Below, one piece after another: positions 47,264 to 56,487 of a stretch of DNA of 64,000 bases. The stretch comes from Chloroflexota bacterium (lineage in GTDB: Bacteria > Chloroflexota > Dehalococcoidia > UBA2247 > RBG-13-53-26). The translations under genes were made by a program, and so were the position numbers. Under the pieces are notes generated by a model. The model made no database searches. It was not told the origin of the DNA and worked only from the letters and a program-made list of their open reading frames with translations. The first letter of the stretch is position 1. Each line of letters begins with the position of its first letter. The stretch spans positions 1-64,000 of the forward strand of contig VGOM01000009.1 of the NCBI GenBank assembly GCA_016875915.1. Reading direction: 5' to 3'.

Positions 47264-47704
47264 ATGCAACCGAAGGGCGTCAACAGGGTGGTCATCGCCG
47301 TCAAGGACATCGACGGGGCCGTGGAGAAGTACACCAGGCTCCTGGGCGGCACCTTTCACGACTTGAGCACTGGCGCCGAGCCCTATGGGGCCAGGGTATT
47401 CATCAACTGGGAAGCCGGCATCGAGCTGTGCTCGCCGCTGCCCGGCCGCAACAGCTACATCGAGCAGATCATCAGCAAGCGGGGAGAGGGTCTGATGGGG
47501 GTGGTGTTCTGCGTCGATGACGTGGACGAAGCACACGCCAGGGCCAAGGAACTGGGCATTGGCATCGTGGCTCTCATCGAGTATGACCGGGACTACATCG
47601 AGCAGCATCTCGGCGGCAGATTCAGGAAGTACAAGGAATACATGCTGAAGTCAGGGGATCTGCACGGCGTCGGGGCCATCGTGGGCCAGATCGAGCCCAA
47701 ATAG
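47264..47704 (+). CDS. VOC-family protein resembling methylmalonyl-CoA epimerase
   Basis: 146 residues; the ATG has GAGGAAG upstream, though GTG at 47258 is possible. Two beta-alpha-beta-beta-beta modules are seen: NRVVIAVKDIDGAVEKYTRL and GLMGVVFCVDDVDEAHARAK. The central GIELCSPLPGRNS and ISKRGEGL recall methylmalonyl-CoA epimerase, but the metal ligands are not there: DHIGIAV has become NRVVIAV, and GLHHIAF is GLMGVVF. It may bind an acyl-CoA without that reaction, or hold another metal. Preceded by the flavin gene and followed by an aldehyde dehydrogenase. Confidence 0.85.
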   Translation: MQPKGVNRVVIAVKDIDGAVEKYTRLLGGTFHDLSTGAEPYGARVFINWEAGIELCSPLPGRNSYIEQIISKRGEGLMGVVFCVDDVDEAHARAKELGIGIVALIEYDRDYIEQHLGGRFRKYKEYMLKSGDLHGVGAIVGQIEPK

Positions 47705-47720
47705 CCCGTCATTTCTGAAT

Positions 47721-47750
47721 GTCATCCGCCTCTGGCAGATCCAGGGCAGG
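47721..47750. repeat. REP-like palindrome, short form
   Basis: GTCATCCGCCTCTGGCAGAT then CCAGGGC. The GCC-TCT-GGC stem is shared with the copy at 53423. The 131-bp gap around it holds the aldehyde dehydrogenase start region and little else. Confidence 0.6.
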
Positions 47751-47835
47751 GGAGAGGGCCGCGATCAACTTCTGAGTCTGCTGATCTTGCCCGCCCTGTG
47801 TCAACTTGACATAATACCATCCTGGAGGTTGAGCC

Positions 47836-49260
47836 ATGAGAGAGCCATCCCAACTGCTCATCAACGGCCAGTTGGTCCCCGGCGAGGGCGGCACCCGGGT
47901 CAACGCCAGCCCCTTCGGCGGTGAGGCTGTCGCCGAGGTCGCTCTGGCCAGTCCCGTCCAGGTGGAGGCAGCCCTGTCCGCAGCGCGGACGGCCTTCCAG
48001 AGCTACCGCCGCGTCCCTGCCCACAAGAGGAGCGAGATGCTGCTCAAGGCCGGCAGTCTCATCGCCGCCAGCGGTGAGGAAATCGCCCGAACCATCACCC
48101 TGGAGAACGGCAAGCCCATCAGGTCGGCCCGGGCCGAGGTCAGCCGGGCTGTGACCACCTTCAACCTGGCGGCGGCCGAGGCCGGCCGCATCGGCGGTGA
48201 GATCGTGCCCGCGGACGCCGTGCCCGGCTCAGGCGAGCGCCTGGCCTTCTACACCCGCCAGCCCATCGGGGTGGTGTGCGCCATCACCCCCTTCAACTTC
48301 CCCCTCAATCTGGCCGTTCACAAGGTGGCTCCCGCCCTGGCCGCGGGCAACACCGTGGTCCTCAAGCCCTCGTCGCAGACCCCACTGACGGCCTGCCTCC
48401 TGGGCCGGATCATGATGCAGGCCGGCTTTCCCGCTGGGAGCATCAATGTGGTCCCCTGCGACAAGGAGACCGCCGACCTGCTGGTGACCAGCCCTCAGGC
48501 GGCCATGGTCAGCTTCACCGGCAGCGCCGCCGTGGGCCGGCTCATCCGGGACAGGGTCGGACTGAAGAGGGTCACCCTGGAGCTGGGCTCCAACTCCAGC
48601 AACATCGTCACCGAGCACGCCGACCTCGAGCGGGCCGCCGCCTCCTGTGTGGTCGGCGGCTACACCTACGCCGGCCAGGTCTGCATCTCCGTTCAGCGCG
48701 TCTACGTCCAGGAGTCGGTCATGGACGCCTTCCTGGGCCTCTTCCTGCCCAGGGTCAGAGCCCTCAAGACCGGCGATCCCCTGGAGGAGAGCACGGACGT
48801 CGGGCCGCTGGTCTCCGATGAGGCTGCCGAGCGGGTGGCCGCCTGGCTGGCTGAAGCCAGGGCCGGCGGGGCCAAGGTGCTGGCCGGAGGCACCATGAAT
48901 GGCCGGATGATGGCCCCCACTGTCCTCTCCGACGTGCGACCGGAGATGAAGGTGGTCTGCGAGGAGGTGTTCGCCCCCCTGGTCAGCCTCATGCCGTACC
49001 AGCGTTTCGAGGAGGCCATTGCCCTGGCCAACGATTCCCGGTATGGACTCAATGCCGGCGTGTTCACTCAGGATCTGGGGGAAGCCCTCAGTGCGGTGAG
49101 AGATCTCGAGGTGGGGTCGGTGATCATCAACGATAGCTCCGCCTACCGCGCCGACCATATGCCCTACGGAGGAGTCAAGGACAGCGGCCTGGGGCGGGAG
49201 GGGGTCAGGTTCGCTGTGGACGAGATGACCGAGGTCAAGGCCGCGGTCATCAGGTTCTAG
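47836..49260 (+). CDS. Aldehyde dehydrogenase (NAD(P)+)
   Basis: 474 residues. The catalytic Cys is residue 283 (YAGQVCISVQR) and the general base Glu is residue 249 (LELGSNSSNIV). NAD-binding segments NTVVLKPSSQTPLTA and SFTGSAAVGRLI are typical, as is the late EEVFAPLV. The SNSSNIV version of the usual GGK(N/S)P stretch places it near lactaldehyde/sulfolactaldehyde or glyceraldehyde-type members; specificity is uncertain. GGAGGTTGAGCC precedes the ATG. Confidence 0.94.
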   Translation: MREPSQLLINGQLVPGEGGTRVNASPFGGEAVAEVALASPVQVEAALSAARTAFQSYRRVPAHKRSEMLLKAGSLIAASGEEIARTITLENGKPIRSARAEVSRAVTTFNLAAAEAGRIGGEIVPADAVPGSGERLAFYTRQPIGVVCAITPFNFPLNLAVHKVAPALAAGNTVVLKPSSQTPLTACLLGRIMMQAGFPAGSINVVPCDKETADLLVTSPQAAMVSFTGSAAVGRLIRDRVGLKRVTLELGSNSSNIVTEHADLERAAASCVVGGYTYAGQVCISVQRVYVQESVMDAFLGLFLPRVRALKTGDPLEESTDVGPLVSDEAAERVAAWLAEARAGGAKVLAGGTMNGRMMAPTVLSDVRPEMKVVCEEVFAPLVSLMPYQRFEEAIALANDSRYGLNAGVFTQDLGEALSAVRDLEVGSVIINDSSAYRADHMPYGGVKDSGLGREGVRFAVDEMTEVKAAVIRF

Positions 49261-49348
49261 AGGGGAGTGGCCACCGCAGGCATCTCCGTGATACAAATAC
49301 CGGTCAGGGTACCATCGCGCCCGGTCTACGGCAGCAAGCGAAGGGGCT

Positions 49349-50089
49349 ATGCCTGACATCACCATTGACGGACTGAACGTTCACTACCAGGTGGCCGGGC
49401 AGGGATATCCCTTCGTCCTGGTGCACGGCGGCCACCTCGACTCGTCCAACTGGCAGGCCCAGGTGGATTTCTTCTCGCAGAGATACCGTGTCATAACCTA
49501 CGACCTGCGGGGCCACGGCCAGTCGGAGATCCCGGCGGGGGACTACTCCCTGGGCGACTGCGTGGCTGACCTCGGCCGGCTGCTGGATCACCTGGGCGTG
49601 GAGCAGGCCTTCCTGGCTGGCCATTCCATGGGTGGCTACATCGCCCTCAGCTTCGCCCTGAACTGTCCCCGGCGCGTGCAGGCGCTGATCCTCACCGGCA
49701 CCAACTGCGGTCCGGTGGTGGAAACGCTGAAGGCCTGGGGAGATGAGAAGGCCGCCCGGCTGGAGTCCAGGACCGCCCCGGCCGCCAAACGGTTCGTCAA
49801 GGCCCACAAGGCCAATGCGGCCCGGCCCGACCTCACTCCCAGGCTGGCCGAGATCCGCCGGCCGGTTCTCATTGTCGTCGGTGACGGCGATACCGTGACC
49901 CCGCGCCGCATCTCCGAGGCTATGCTGAAGCAGATCCCGGGCTCCAAGCTGGAGGTCATCCCCGGGTGCGGCCACATGTGCCACCAGGAACAGCCCGACA
50001 CCTTCAACGCCATGGTGGCCGACTTCCTCGGCAGGGTCGAGGCGAGTCAGTTCGTACTTGACCATGGGCCGCAGGCCGACAGATGGTGA
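49349..50089 (+). CDS. Alpha/beta hydrolase
   Basis: 246 residues. LVHGGHLDSSNWQAQVDFF with the oxyanion His-Gly, nucleophile Ser in AGHSMGGYIAL, acid Asp in VVGDGDTVT and His in GCGHMCHQEQ complete the triad. The lid is short. This resembles 3-oxoadipate-enol-lactonase-type and related esterases. Substrate unknown. The next gene starts within its stop region. Confidence 0.9.
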   Translation: MPDITIDGLNVHYQVAGQGYPFVLVHGGHLDSSNWQAQVDFFSQRYRVITYDLRGHGQSEIPAGDYSLGDCVADLGRLLDHLGVEQAFLAGHSMGGYIALSFALNCPRRVQALILTGTNCGPVVETLKAWGDEKAARLESRTAPAAKRFVKAHKANAARPDLTPRLAEIRRPVLIVVGDGDTVTPRRISEAMLKQIPGSKLEVIPGCGHMCHQEQPDTFNAMVADFLGRVEASQFVLDHGPQADRW

Positions 50090-50094
50090 GGCAA

Positions 50095-51306
50095 ATGACA
50101 GACATGCCCGCGAGCAGTCACCAGGACTATATGTTCGGCCTTCTGAAGAAGGTCATTGACGAGATCGGCCCACGCCCAGCCTGCAGTGAGGCCGAGAAGA
50201 GACTGGGCCGCCTTCTGGTTGAGGAGTGGAAGCCTATCTGCGACATGATAGACGTGGAGCCGTTCACATGCAGTCCGACCGCGCTTGATGGCTCGATTCC
50301 CATCTCGGCGTTTCTCTTCCTGGCATCTGTCGTCCTCTACTGGTTTCTCCCACCCCTGGCGCTTGCATTGGCGGCAGCCAGTTGCGGCATTGTGGTTCTC
50401 GAGGTGTTCCGGTACAAGGAGTTCGTCGATTTCCTCTTCCCGCGCAAGCAGGGCGAAAACGTGATCGGGACAATTCAACCCAAGGGCAAACCCACGCAGC
50501 GGGTCATTGTCAGCGGTCACTTGGATTCGGCATACGAGTCCAATCTGTTCTTGTATCTGAAGAGCGCTTCATGGCCCGTAATAGCGGTCAGTGTGTTCGG
50601 GATACTTGTAGCTTGTGCCGGCAGTCTTGCGAAGACCCTAGCCTATCTAGGAGTCTTCTCCAATGACTCAGCTCTTGCCGGCGTCGGGATAGCCATGATT
50701 GCCTTCTGCCCTTCTGCGGCGCTCTTCCTCTTCTGGACTTCGTGGAAGCCGGTGCCGGGTGCCGTTGACAACTTGTCTGGGGTCAGTGTAGTCGCGGGCC
50801 TAGGCAGGTGCCTGGGCGAGGCAAGACAGAGCGGAGAGTGGTTTCCTGAGAGAACCCAAGTGGTGTTGTTGGCGACATCGTCGGAGGAGCCGCATCTGAG
50901 AGGCGCCATGCGATATGTAGGGCAACACCTGAAAGAGTTGAGGCTCATGCCAACGCATTGCCTCGTCCTGGAAATGATAAAAGATGAGAAGTCACTTGGG
51001 GTGTTGAAGGGTGAGTCTGCAACCGGGGCAAGACACGACCCTAGCCTGGTCAAGTTGGCTCAAGAGGCTGCCGCAAGTCACAATTGGACCATAGCCGCAG
51101 TGCAGAGTCAGCCGCCTCTTGGCACCGATGCTGCCATCTTCTCCCTGAAGGGAATCTCGGCCACATGCCTGTTCTCTCATGATCCCGATGGGTTTGACCC
51201 AACCTACCACACAAGGTACGACACGTATGAGCACGTGCGGCCCCAGGCGCTGTCCGTGATGCTGCAGTTGGTCATGGATATGATTCGGCGGATCGACGAA
51301 TCATGA
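50095..51306 (+). CDS. M28-family zinc aminopeptidase with membrane segments
   Basis: 403 residues from the ATG at 50095 (a second ATG, 50083, overlaps the hydrolase stop). Zinc ligands: VSGHLDSAYE (H, D), PGAVDNLSGVSV (bridging D), TSSEEPHLRG (catalytic E and ligand E), and YHTRYDTYEHV (final H). Two hydrophobic stretches precede the catalytic part (FLFLASVVLYWFLPPLALAL) and a third pair sits inside it (PVIAVSVFGILVACAGSLAK, IAMIAFCPSAALFLF), so the enzyme is membrane-bound. Codon use is less GC-rich than in the neighbours. Confidence 0.88.
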   Translation: MTDMPASSHQDYMFGLLKKVIDEIGPRPACSEAEKRLGRLLVEEWKPICDMIDVEPFTCSPTALDGSIPISAFLFLASVVLYWFLPPLALALAAASCGIVVLEVFRYKEFVDFLFPRKQGENVIGTIQPKGKPTQRVIVSGHLDSAYESNLFLYLKSASWPVIAVSVFGILVACAGSLAKTLAYLGVFSNDSALAGVGIAMIAFCPSAALFLFWTSWKPVPGAVDNLSGVSVVAGLGRCLGEARQSGEWFPERTQVVLLATSSEEPHLRGAMRYVGQHLKELRLMPTHCLVLEMIKDEKSLGVLKGESATGARHDPSLVKLAQEAAASHNWTIAAVQSQPPLGTDAAIFSLKGISATCLFSHDPDGFDPTYHTRYDTYEHVRPQALSVMLQLVMDMIRRIDES

Positions 51307-51370
51307 CCGCGCTGGTATGTCCCCGGCCAGCCGGCCGCATCCGTCATCCACGCATCCGTGAACGGGTTTG

Positions 51371-51379
51371 TGGTATAGT
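51371..51379 (+). promoter_or_regulatory. Extended -10 promoter of typA
   Basis: TGGTATAGT: TG-G followed by TATAGT, an extended -10 without a clear -35. The predicted leader is about 160 bases, long enough for unseen regulation; no named riboswitch is recognised. Confidence 0.5.
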
Positions 51380-51543
51380 AGATGCAGCAGCCTATGTCCA
51401 TGCATGCCTGGCCATCCCGGTGACCCACCAGTTGTCCGCCTGAGCGCGGTGCGTCTTGCGCCGTCCGCAGCGGTGGAGCATCCAGTGTCTCCCTCCCGGA
51501 TGAGAAGACCGTGGCAGCGTGGCATGCCTGTTGAGAGGTGAAG

Positions 51544-53388
51544 TTGGCGCAGACCCATCGTCAGGACATCAGAAACATCGCCATAATCGCCCACGTGGAT
51601 CATGGCAAGACCACCCTGGTTGATGCCATGCTCAAGCAGAGCAAGATCTTCCGTGACACCGAGCAGATCGGTCAGTTCATCATGGACCGCAACCCGCTGG
51701 AGCGCGAGAAGGGCATCACCATCCTGGCCAAGAACACTGCAGTGATCTACCGCGGTGTGAAGATCAACATCATCGACACCCCGGGGCATGCCGATTTCAG
51801 CGGCGAGGTGGAGCGCGTCACCAACATGGCCGATGGCTGCCTGCTCCTGGTGGACTCTGTGGAAGGCCCCATGCCCCAGACCAAGTTCGTGCTCCGGCAG
51901 GCTCTAGAGGCGGGACTGAAGCCCATCGTGGTCATCAACAAGATCGACCGCGAGAACGCCCGCGTGGACGAGGCAGTCAGCCTCACTCAGGACCTCTTCT
52001 TGGAGTTGGCGACCAGCACCGACCAACTCGACTTCCCGGTGCTCTACGCCAGCGCCCGGGACGGCGTGGCCGTGACCGATCCCGAAGCGGAGGGCGGGGA
52101 CCTGGTACCACTCTTCGAATGCATACTCCGGCAGGTGCCCCCGCCGGCCATTGAGGAAGGCCCGTTTCAGATGCTGGTCTCGAATCTCGACTATGACAGC
52201 TACCGGGGCAAGATCGCCATTGGCCGCATCCTGCGGGGCAGGGTCAGTCCCCACGACCGCGTGGTCACCCTGAACAGCGAAGGAGAAGCCGCAACTTGGG
52301 AAATCAGCCAAGTGTTCACCTATCTGGGGCTGGAGCGCTTGGAGGTGGAAGAGGCCCGGGCCGGCGACATCGTGGCTCTCACCGGACTGGAAGAGGTCCG
52401 CATTGGCGACACCATAGCCAGCCCGGAACAGCCGCAGGCTCTGCCCGGCATAGAGGTGGGCGAGCCCACCCTGAAGATGACCTTCGGCGTGAGTACCTCG
52501 CCTCTCGCCGGCAGGGAGGGACAGTACTGCACCTCCCGTCATCTGCGGGCCAGGCTGTTCAGGGAACTGGAGACCAACATCAGCCTCAGGGTTGAGGAGA
52601 CCGGCAACGCCGACGTCTTCCTTGTCTGCGGCCGGGGCGAGCTGCATCTGGCCATCCTCATCGAAACCATGCGCCGTGAGGGCTACGAGTTCCAGGTCTC
52701 CAAACCGGAGGCCATCACCAGGACGGTCGACGGCGTGCTCCTCGAGCCCGTGGAGGCCTTGACCATAGACACCACGGCGGAGTACATCGGGGTGGTCTCG
52801 GAGATCCTCAGCCAGCGCCGGGCCCGGATGGTCAACATGCGCAATGAAGGAACCAGCGCCCATCTGGAGTTCCACATCCCCACCAGAGGACTGGTCGGCT
52901 TCCGCAGCGCCTTCCTCACCGCCACCCGGGGCGAGGGAGTGATGAACACGCTGTTCCTGGACTATGAGCCGTGGGCCGGCGAGATCGCCCCATTCCGTGG
53001 CGGGGTCCTGGTCGCCTCAGCGGGCGGAGTGGCCGTCACCTATGGACTGAACAACGCTCAGGGCCGCGGCATCACCTTCATCGAGCCGGGAGCGCAGGTC
53101 TATGAAGGCATGATCGTCGGTTCGACTGCGCACGGACGCGACATCCCGGTGAACGTCTGCAAGGAGAAGAAACAGACCAACATCCGCTCATCGACGTCCG
53201 ACATCGCCGTGAAGCTGGCCCCTCCCGTGAAGATGAGCCTGGAGGAAGCCCTGGGCTTCGTCAACAACGATGAGCTTGTTGAAGTGACCCCGAAGAACAT
53301 CAGGCTGCGGAAGAAGCTGCTCATCCAGCGCGAGCGGCTCAGGGCCAGCTACGCCGCAAGGCGGGGTCGGGACGAGGAGGCCGACTAG
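51544..53388 (+). CDS. typA: GTPase TypA/BipA
   Basis: 614 residues from TTG (GTG at 51538 is also in frame; GAGAGGTGAAG lies just upstream). Translation-factor GTPase with [14 protein letters not shown] (P-loop), the switch [15 protein letters not shown] and [13 protein letters not shown], and NKIDRENAR. Ribosome-binding C-terminal domains include [20 protein letters not shown] and the TypA-specific end with [13 protein letters not shown]. It helps ribosome assembly under stress. Confidence 0.97.
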   Translation: MAQTHRQDIRNIAIIAHVDHGKTTLVDAMLKQSKIFRDTEQIGQFIMDRNPLEREKGITILAKNTAVIYRGVKINIIDTPGHADFSGEVERVTNMADGCLLLVDSVEGPMPQTKFVLRQALEAGLKPIVVINKIDRENARVDEAVSLTQDLFLELATSTDQLDFPVLYASARDGVAVTDPEAEGGDLVPLFECILRQVPPPAIEEGPFQMLVSNLDYDSYRGKIAIGRILRGRVSPHDRVVTLNSEGEAATWEISQVFTYLGLERLEVEEARAGDIVALTGLEEVRIGDTIASPEQPQALPGIEVGEPTLKMTFGVSTSPLAGREGQYCTSRHLRARLFRELETNISLRVEETGNADVFLVCGRGELHLAILIETMRREGYEFQVSKPEAITRTVDGVLLEPVEALTIDTTAEYIGVVSEILSQRRARMVNMRNEGTSAHLEFHIPTRGLVGFRSAFLTATRGEGVMNTLFLDYEPWAGEIAPFRGGVLVASAGGVAVTYGLNNAQGRGITFIEPGAQVYEGMIVGSTAHGRDIPVNVCKEKKQTNIRSSTSDIAVKLAPPVKMSLEEALGFVNNDELVEVTPKNIRLRKKLLIQRERLRASYAARRGRDEEAD

Positions 53389-53422
53389 GCGTTCGTCTGG
53401 ACACCCTGCTCGCCCATGACGT

Positions 53423-53447
53423 GTCATCCGCCTCTGGCGGACCCAGG
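53423..53447. repeat. REP-like palindrome, short form
   Basis: GTCATCCGCCTCTGGCGGAC, where TCCGCC-TCT-GGCGGA is a perfect 6-pair hairpin, followed by CCAGG. It lies between typA and the PaaI-like gene. Confidence 0.65.
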
Positions 53448-53491
53448 TGGGGTGGGGCACGCCCAATCCAGCCGAAGAAAGAGGTCCCGAT

Positions 53492-53962
53492 TTGACTGAC
53501 AAGGCCTTTCAGGACTACTACCCCGATCAGTTGAGCTACTGCTACGGCTGCGGCCGGCTCAACGAACACGGCCTGCATGTTCAGAGCCGCTGGGATGGGG
53601 AAGAGGCCGTCTGCACCTTCCAGCCGAAGTCCTATCACATCGCCATCCCCGGCTATGTCTATGGTGGCCTGATCGCCTCGCTCATCGACTGCCACTGCAC
53701 AGGCACGGCGGCCGCCGCCTCATACCGGGCCGAGGGCCGGACCATGGGCACGGAGCCTGCCCTCCGTTTCGTCACCGCTTCACTCCATGTGGACTACCTC
53801 AAGCCCACCCCGCTTGGCCTTCCCCTGGAGGTCCGGGCCACAGTCAAGGAGCTCAAGGGCCGCAAGGTCATCCTGTCGGCCACCCTCTCCGCTCAAGGCA
53901 CCGTCTGTGCACGGGGGGAAGTCGTCGCCGTCAGGATGCCGGAGCACCTAGTCACCGCCTAA
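53492..53962 (+). CDS. PaaI-type hot-dog thioesterase
   Basis: 156 residues from a TTG behind AAAGAGGTCCCGA. A hot-dog fold: CYGCGRLNEHGLHVQS at the start (typical for this subfamily, with CxxC), then GYVYGGLIASLIDCHCTG and TASLHVDYLKPTPLG. The GG/LID-type motif suits acyl-CoA thioester hydrolysis. The substrate is not known; it could be an acyl-CoA made by the enzymes of this window. Confidence 0.85.
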   Translation: MTDKAFQDYYPDQLSYCYGCGRLNEHGLHVQSRWDGEEAVCTFQPKSYHIAIPGYVYGGLIASLIDCHCTGTAAAASYRAEGRTMGTEPALRFVTASLHVDYLKPTPLGLPLEVRATVKELKGRKVILSATLSAQGTVCARGEVVAVRMPEHLVTA

Positions 53963-54030
53963 CCCCGGCCACGCTACAAGGGATTCCCCGCCGCTGTTTC
54001 GTGCGTCGTGCCCGCGGTCCCTCGACCATG

Positions 54031-54060
54031 TGATGCCGCACTCGATGCGGCATCCAGGGC
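54031..54060. repeat. REP-like palindrome
   Basis: TGATGCCGCACTCGATGCGG then CATCCAGGGC. The stem GATGCCGCA / TGCGGCATC is nearly perfect. Same family as the copies at 57750 and 62745. Confidence 0.7.
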
Positions 54061-54117
54061 CGGAGCGGGGCGGCAACGCACCTGATCCTCATTCGCGGAT
54101 CAGCCATCTTCGCGAGT

Positions 54118-54147
54118 TTGACAACCCCCCCCGTGTTTCTCTATGCT
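54118..54147 (+). promoter_or_regulatory. Promoter of the small lipoprotein gene
   Basis: TTGACA at 54118 and TATGCT at 54142 with 18 bases between. The preferred ATG (54157) lies only ten bases past the -10, so the message should be almost leaderless. Confidence 0.5.
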
Positions 54148-54156
54148 TTGCCCACT

Positions 54157-54630
54157 ATGGCATACAGTGAGCAACTGCGCCGCGGCCTTGCCTTCGGAGT
54201 CCTCGGTTTGTTGGTGGTTGCCATGGTGGCGCTTCCCGCTGCCTGCGGCTGCCGCGAAGACCACGTTGCGTACCTTTGTTTCACACCGGCCAGTGCGTCA
54301 CTGGTTGTTGGCAATTCGCTCCAGGTCACAGCCACGTTGCAGCCAGAGGACGAGCCTTCCGATAGGGCGTGTATCGAAAAGGAGAACTGGCAGTGGGTAT
54401 CATGGAGCAACGACGGCGGCGAGATCGAGTTCAGCCAGATTGAACTGGACTGGAGCGGTCCAGCCGAAGGGATCTACGTAGCTCAGGTTCTGTGCACGGC
54501 TAGGCAGGCAGGGACCGTCTCGATCAGGCCAAAGCAAGCTGGGAGCGAGCCCTGTCTCGGATTCACCGGCGGGTTGTCCTGCATTGATGTATGCACCATC
54601 ACCGTAACCACCAGCCCCTTCATATGGTGA
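54157..54630 (+). CDS. Small predicted lipoprotein with Ig-like domain
   Basis: 157 residues. A hydrophobic N-terminus (LAFGVLGLLVVAMVALPAAC) ends with LPAAC, a lipobox-like site whose Cys could be lipidated. The rest is beta-rich with several Cys (AYLCFTPASASLVVGNSLQV, a BIG2-like bacterial Ig start). No function is assignable. The chosen ATG gives a standard signal peptide; a TTG at 54118 would use the promoter region. Confidence 0.6.
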   Translation: MAYSEQLRRGLAFGVLGLLVVAMVALPAACGCREDHVAYLCFTPASASLVVGNSLQVTATLQPEDEPSDRACIEKENWQWVSWSNDGGEIEFSQIELDWSGPAEGIYVAQVLCTARQAGTVSIRPKQAGSEPCLGFTGGLSCIDVCTITVTTSPFIW

Positions 54631-54698
54631 GCCGGCAGGCCGCCTCACTGTTCGGCCCCTCCCGGATCAGCCCCCCTTCACCGGCGCCCGACGGCGCT

Positions 54699-55145
54699 TC
54701 ACCCCGCGCTCTCGAAGCTCACCCTGGAGGCATCGCTGGTCCCAGGCCAGAGCAGGCCTCTAATCTCCCGCTGCTCCACCGGATCGGTGATCGGCTCGAC
54801 CTCTGAGAGGGCCTCGCCGTTCTCATTCGATCCGTATCTCCAGCGCACCACGTAGCCCTTCACGCTCATGCTCCCCAGCCAGGAGACGCCCGTGCCGGTG
54901 CAGAAGGTGATATTGCTGGCCTCGGCGTAGTGGTAGAGCACCTTCCGCCCCTGGTAGTCCAGCAGTTCCTCATTCAGGGTAAATCGCTTCTCTTCCAGGA
55001 CCGGGTCCCGAATGGGATGGGCATACACATAGGCCATGGCTGTCGAACCCTGCTTGGCCTCCATAATACCGTCCCTCACGGCGGACATCAACCCGGCCGG
55101 CAGACCCTGGAACTGGGAACCGGAGCCCCCTCCATTTCGTCTCAT
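54699..55145 (-). CDS. Hypothetical protein
   Basis: 148 residues if the ATG at 55145 is used; no ribosome binding site is evident, and a start at MSAVRDGIMEAK is possible. The sequence is soluble, with AYVYAHPIRDPVLEEKRFTL and ITFCTGTGVSWLGSMSVKGY, a beta-rich pattern with no recognised family. The end (GTSDASRVSFESAG) is close to a rightward orphan. Coding is supported by the composition only. Confidence 0.5.
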   Translation of the reverse strand: MRRNGGGSGSQFQGLPAGLMSAVRDGIMEAKQGSTAMAYVYAHPIRDPVLEEKRFTLNEELLDYQGRKVLYHYAEASNITFCTGTGVSWLGSMSVKGYVVRWRYGSNENGEALSEVEPITDPVEQREIRGLLWPGTSDASRVSFESAG

Positions 55146-55187
55146 TGATTGGATGGCAAGGACTGCTTGCCACTTGCCGGAGTCACC

Positions 55188-55433
55188 ATGAGCCGTCGAG
55201 TGAAGGAAGAGGCCACGGGGGCTGCCCCCGGTAGGTACTACTACCGCGGTCGCTACTGGTCGGGGCTGCACTGGTCCAAGCTGCACAGCCTGGCCGGCGC
55301 TGCCGAAGCATCTCCTTCCCCGGAAGAGGGGTTCGGCTCCGCTGGGGAGCCCGAGGTGGCGCCGCACGGTGACCGTCGCCGCGCGCCCGAACCCGCCACC
55401 CTAGACGTCGCTCTCATCCCTTCGCCGCTCTGA
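55188..55433 (+). CDS. Possible small protein (81 aa)
   Basis: A short frame with GGAGTCACC before the ATG. The product is basic and aromatic at the start (APGRYYYRGRYWSGLHWSK), then low-complexity Pro/Ala/Glu. The last 20 bases overlap the end of the methyltransferase on the other strand. Probably not conserved; could be chance. Confidence 0.25.
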   Translation: MSRRVKEEATGAAPGRYYYRGRYWSGLHWSKLHSLAGAAEASPSPEEGFGSAGEPEVAPHGDRRRAPEPATLDVALIPSPL

Positions 55434-56220
55434 TGGTGGCCCACCTCATCTTCCCCGTCACCACCGTCTTCTGTCCCTCTGTGGCGAAGGCGAAGTAGTT
55501 CCGCTCGAACCTCTGCACAAGTTCCTTCTGCCTCCGGAAGACCATGTTGCCCCGGGCCTGCGCCCAGTGGGCGCCCATGGGTATGCTCTCTATCCCCCTG
55601 CGGTCCACACTGAACTCATGCACGTGGTAGCTGTTGCTGGAAAAGCCCGCTGCCTCGTAGAGCCCCACCAGTTGCGACATGGTGAAGAAGCGGAACTGGG
55701 GGCCGTGAGCTTCCTGGAAGGCCTCTTCTATGGCTTCGTTCAGCTTCTCATCCTGGCTGTCCCCAGGTTCGAGCAGCACGGGGTCCAGGGAGAACAAATA
55801 GCCCTTCGGCTTCAGCACCCGGTGAAGCTCCACCGTGGCCTCTTCCGGGCTGGCGAAGTGATGAAAGCTCAACATCAGGCAGGCGGAGTCGAAGGATGCC
55901 TCCCGGAACGGCAGCTTCTCCGCAGCGCCCCTGACCAGGAGGAAGTTCTCGATGCCTTGTCTGACGGTCTTCTCCCTGGCCACCCTCAACATGCCCCGGC
56001 CGGAATCGATGCCCACCACGGACCCGCGGCGCAGCCTCTTGTACAGGACCATGGCCAGGCGGCCTGTGCCGGTGCCCACGTCCAGCACCCGGTCTCCCTC
56101 ATTGGGCTTCAGCCCGTCGATGACCACGCTGGTCAGATGGTCCAGCGCCTCCATTCTAGTCACCCGCTGGTCGAACTGAAGCGCCTTCTGATAGTCCTGA
56201 TAGTCCATCTCTTCGGCCAT
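55414..56220 (-). CDS. Class I SAM-dependent methyltransferase
   Basis: 268 residues from the ATG at 56220, with GGAAGGG ten bases upstream. Motif I is VLDVGTGTGRLA; post I is GIDSGRGML; motif II LPFREASFDSACLMLSFHHF; motif III VLKPKGYLFSLDP. This is the UbiE/COQ5-like layout for small molecules. Substrate unknown; no quinone or cobalamin gene is next to it. The final part (RRQKELVQRFERNYFAFA) is helical. Confidence 0.85.
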   Translation of the reverse strand: MAEEMDYQDYQKALQFDQRVTRMEALDHLTSVVIDGLKPNEGDRVLDVGTGTGRLAMVLYKRLRRGSVVGIDSGRGMLRVAREKTVRQGIENFLLVRGAAEKLPFREASFDSACLMLSFHHFASPEEATVELHRVLKPKGYLFSLDPVLLEPGDSQDEKLNEAIEEAFQEAHGPQFRFFTMSQLVGLYEAAGFSSNSYHVHEFSVDRRGIESIPMGAHWAQARGNMVFRRQKELVQRFERNYFAFATEGQKTVVTGKMRWATIRAAKG

Positions 56221-56335
56221 AGCGGTCAGTCCCTTCCAGATGGCGTCACGCCATCCACCCCGTCGAATCCGTCGGCTTCCTCGGACTGCGCTCAAGTATA
56301 TCACCGCCGCCACCGCCCCTCGCACGCGCGCCAAG

Positions 56336-56380
56336 TCCTTCCGCGGAAGGATCATGCCGCACTTGATGCGCCACCCAGGG
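56336..56380. repeat. Composite REP element, with 16-bp palindrome
   Basis: TCCTTCCGCGGAAGGA, a perfect palindrome (56336-56351), is followed at once by TCATGCCGCACTTGATGCG. The same composite occurs at 57809. It lies in the divergent gap before coaE. Confidence 0.7.
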
Positions 56381-56487
56381 GGCCGCGGGATGGGGGCAAG
56401 CCGCCGCGCGGAGCCCTCCTTCTGCCATCACCCCCCCGCTTGAAGCCACCTGCCGCACCGTGCGACAATAAGGCAGCGGGCTTCAGC

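Noticed and set aside
45505-47352. 615-codon leftward frame opposite the VWA and flavin genes
   Set aside because: Antisense to two clear genes and of shadow-like composition.
55567-56487. Upstream extension of the coaE frame
   Set aside because: It lies opposite the methyltransferase gene; CoaE homology starts only at the P-loop after the ATG at 56488.
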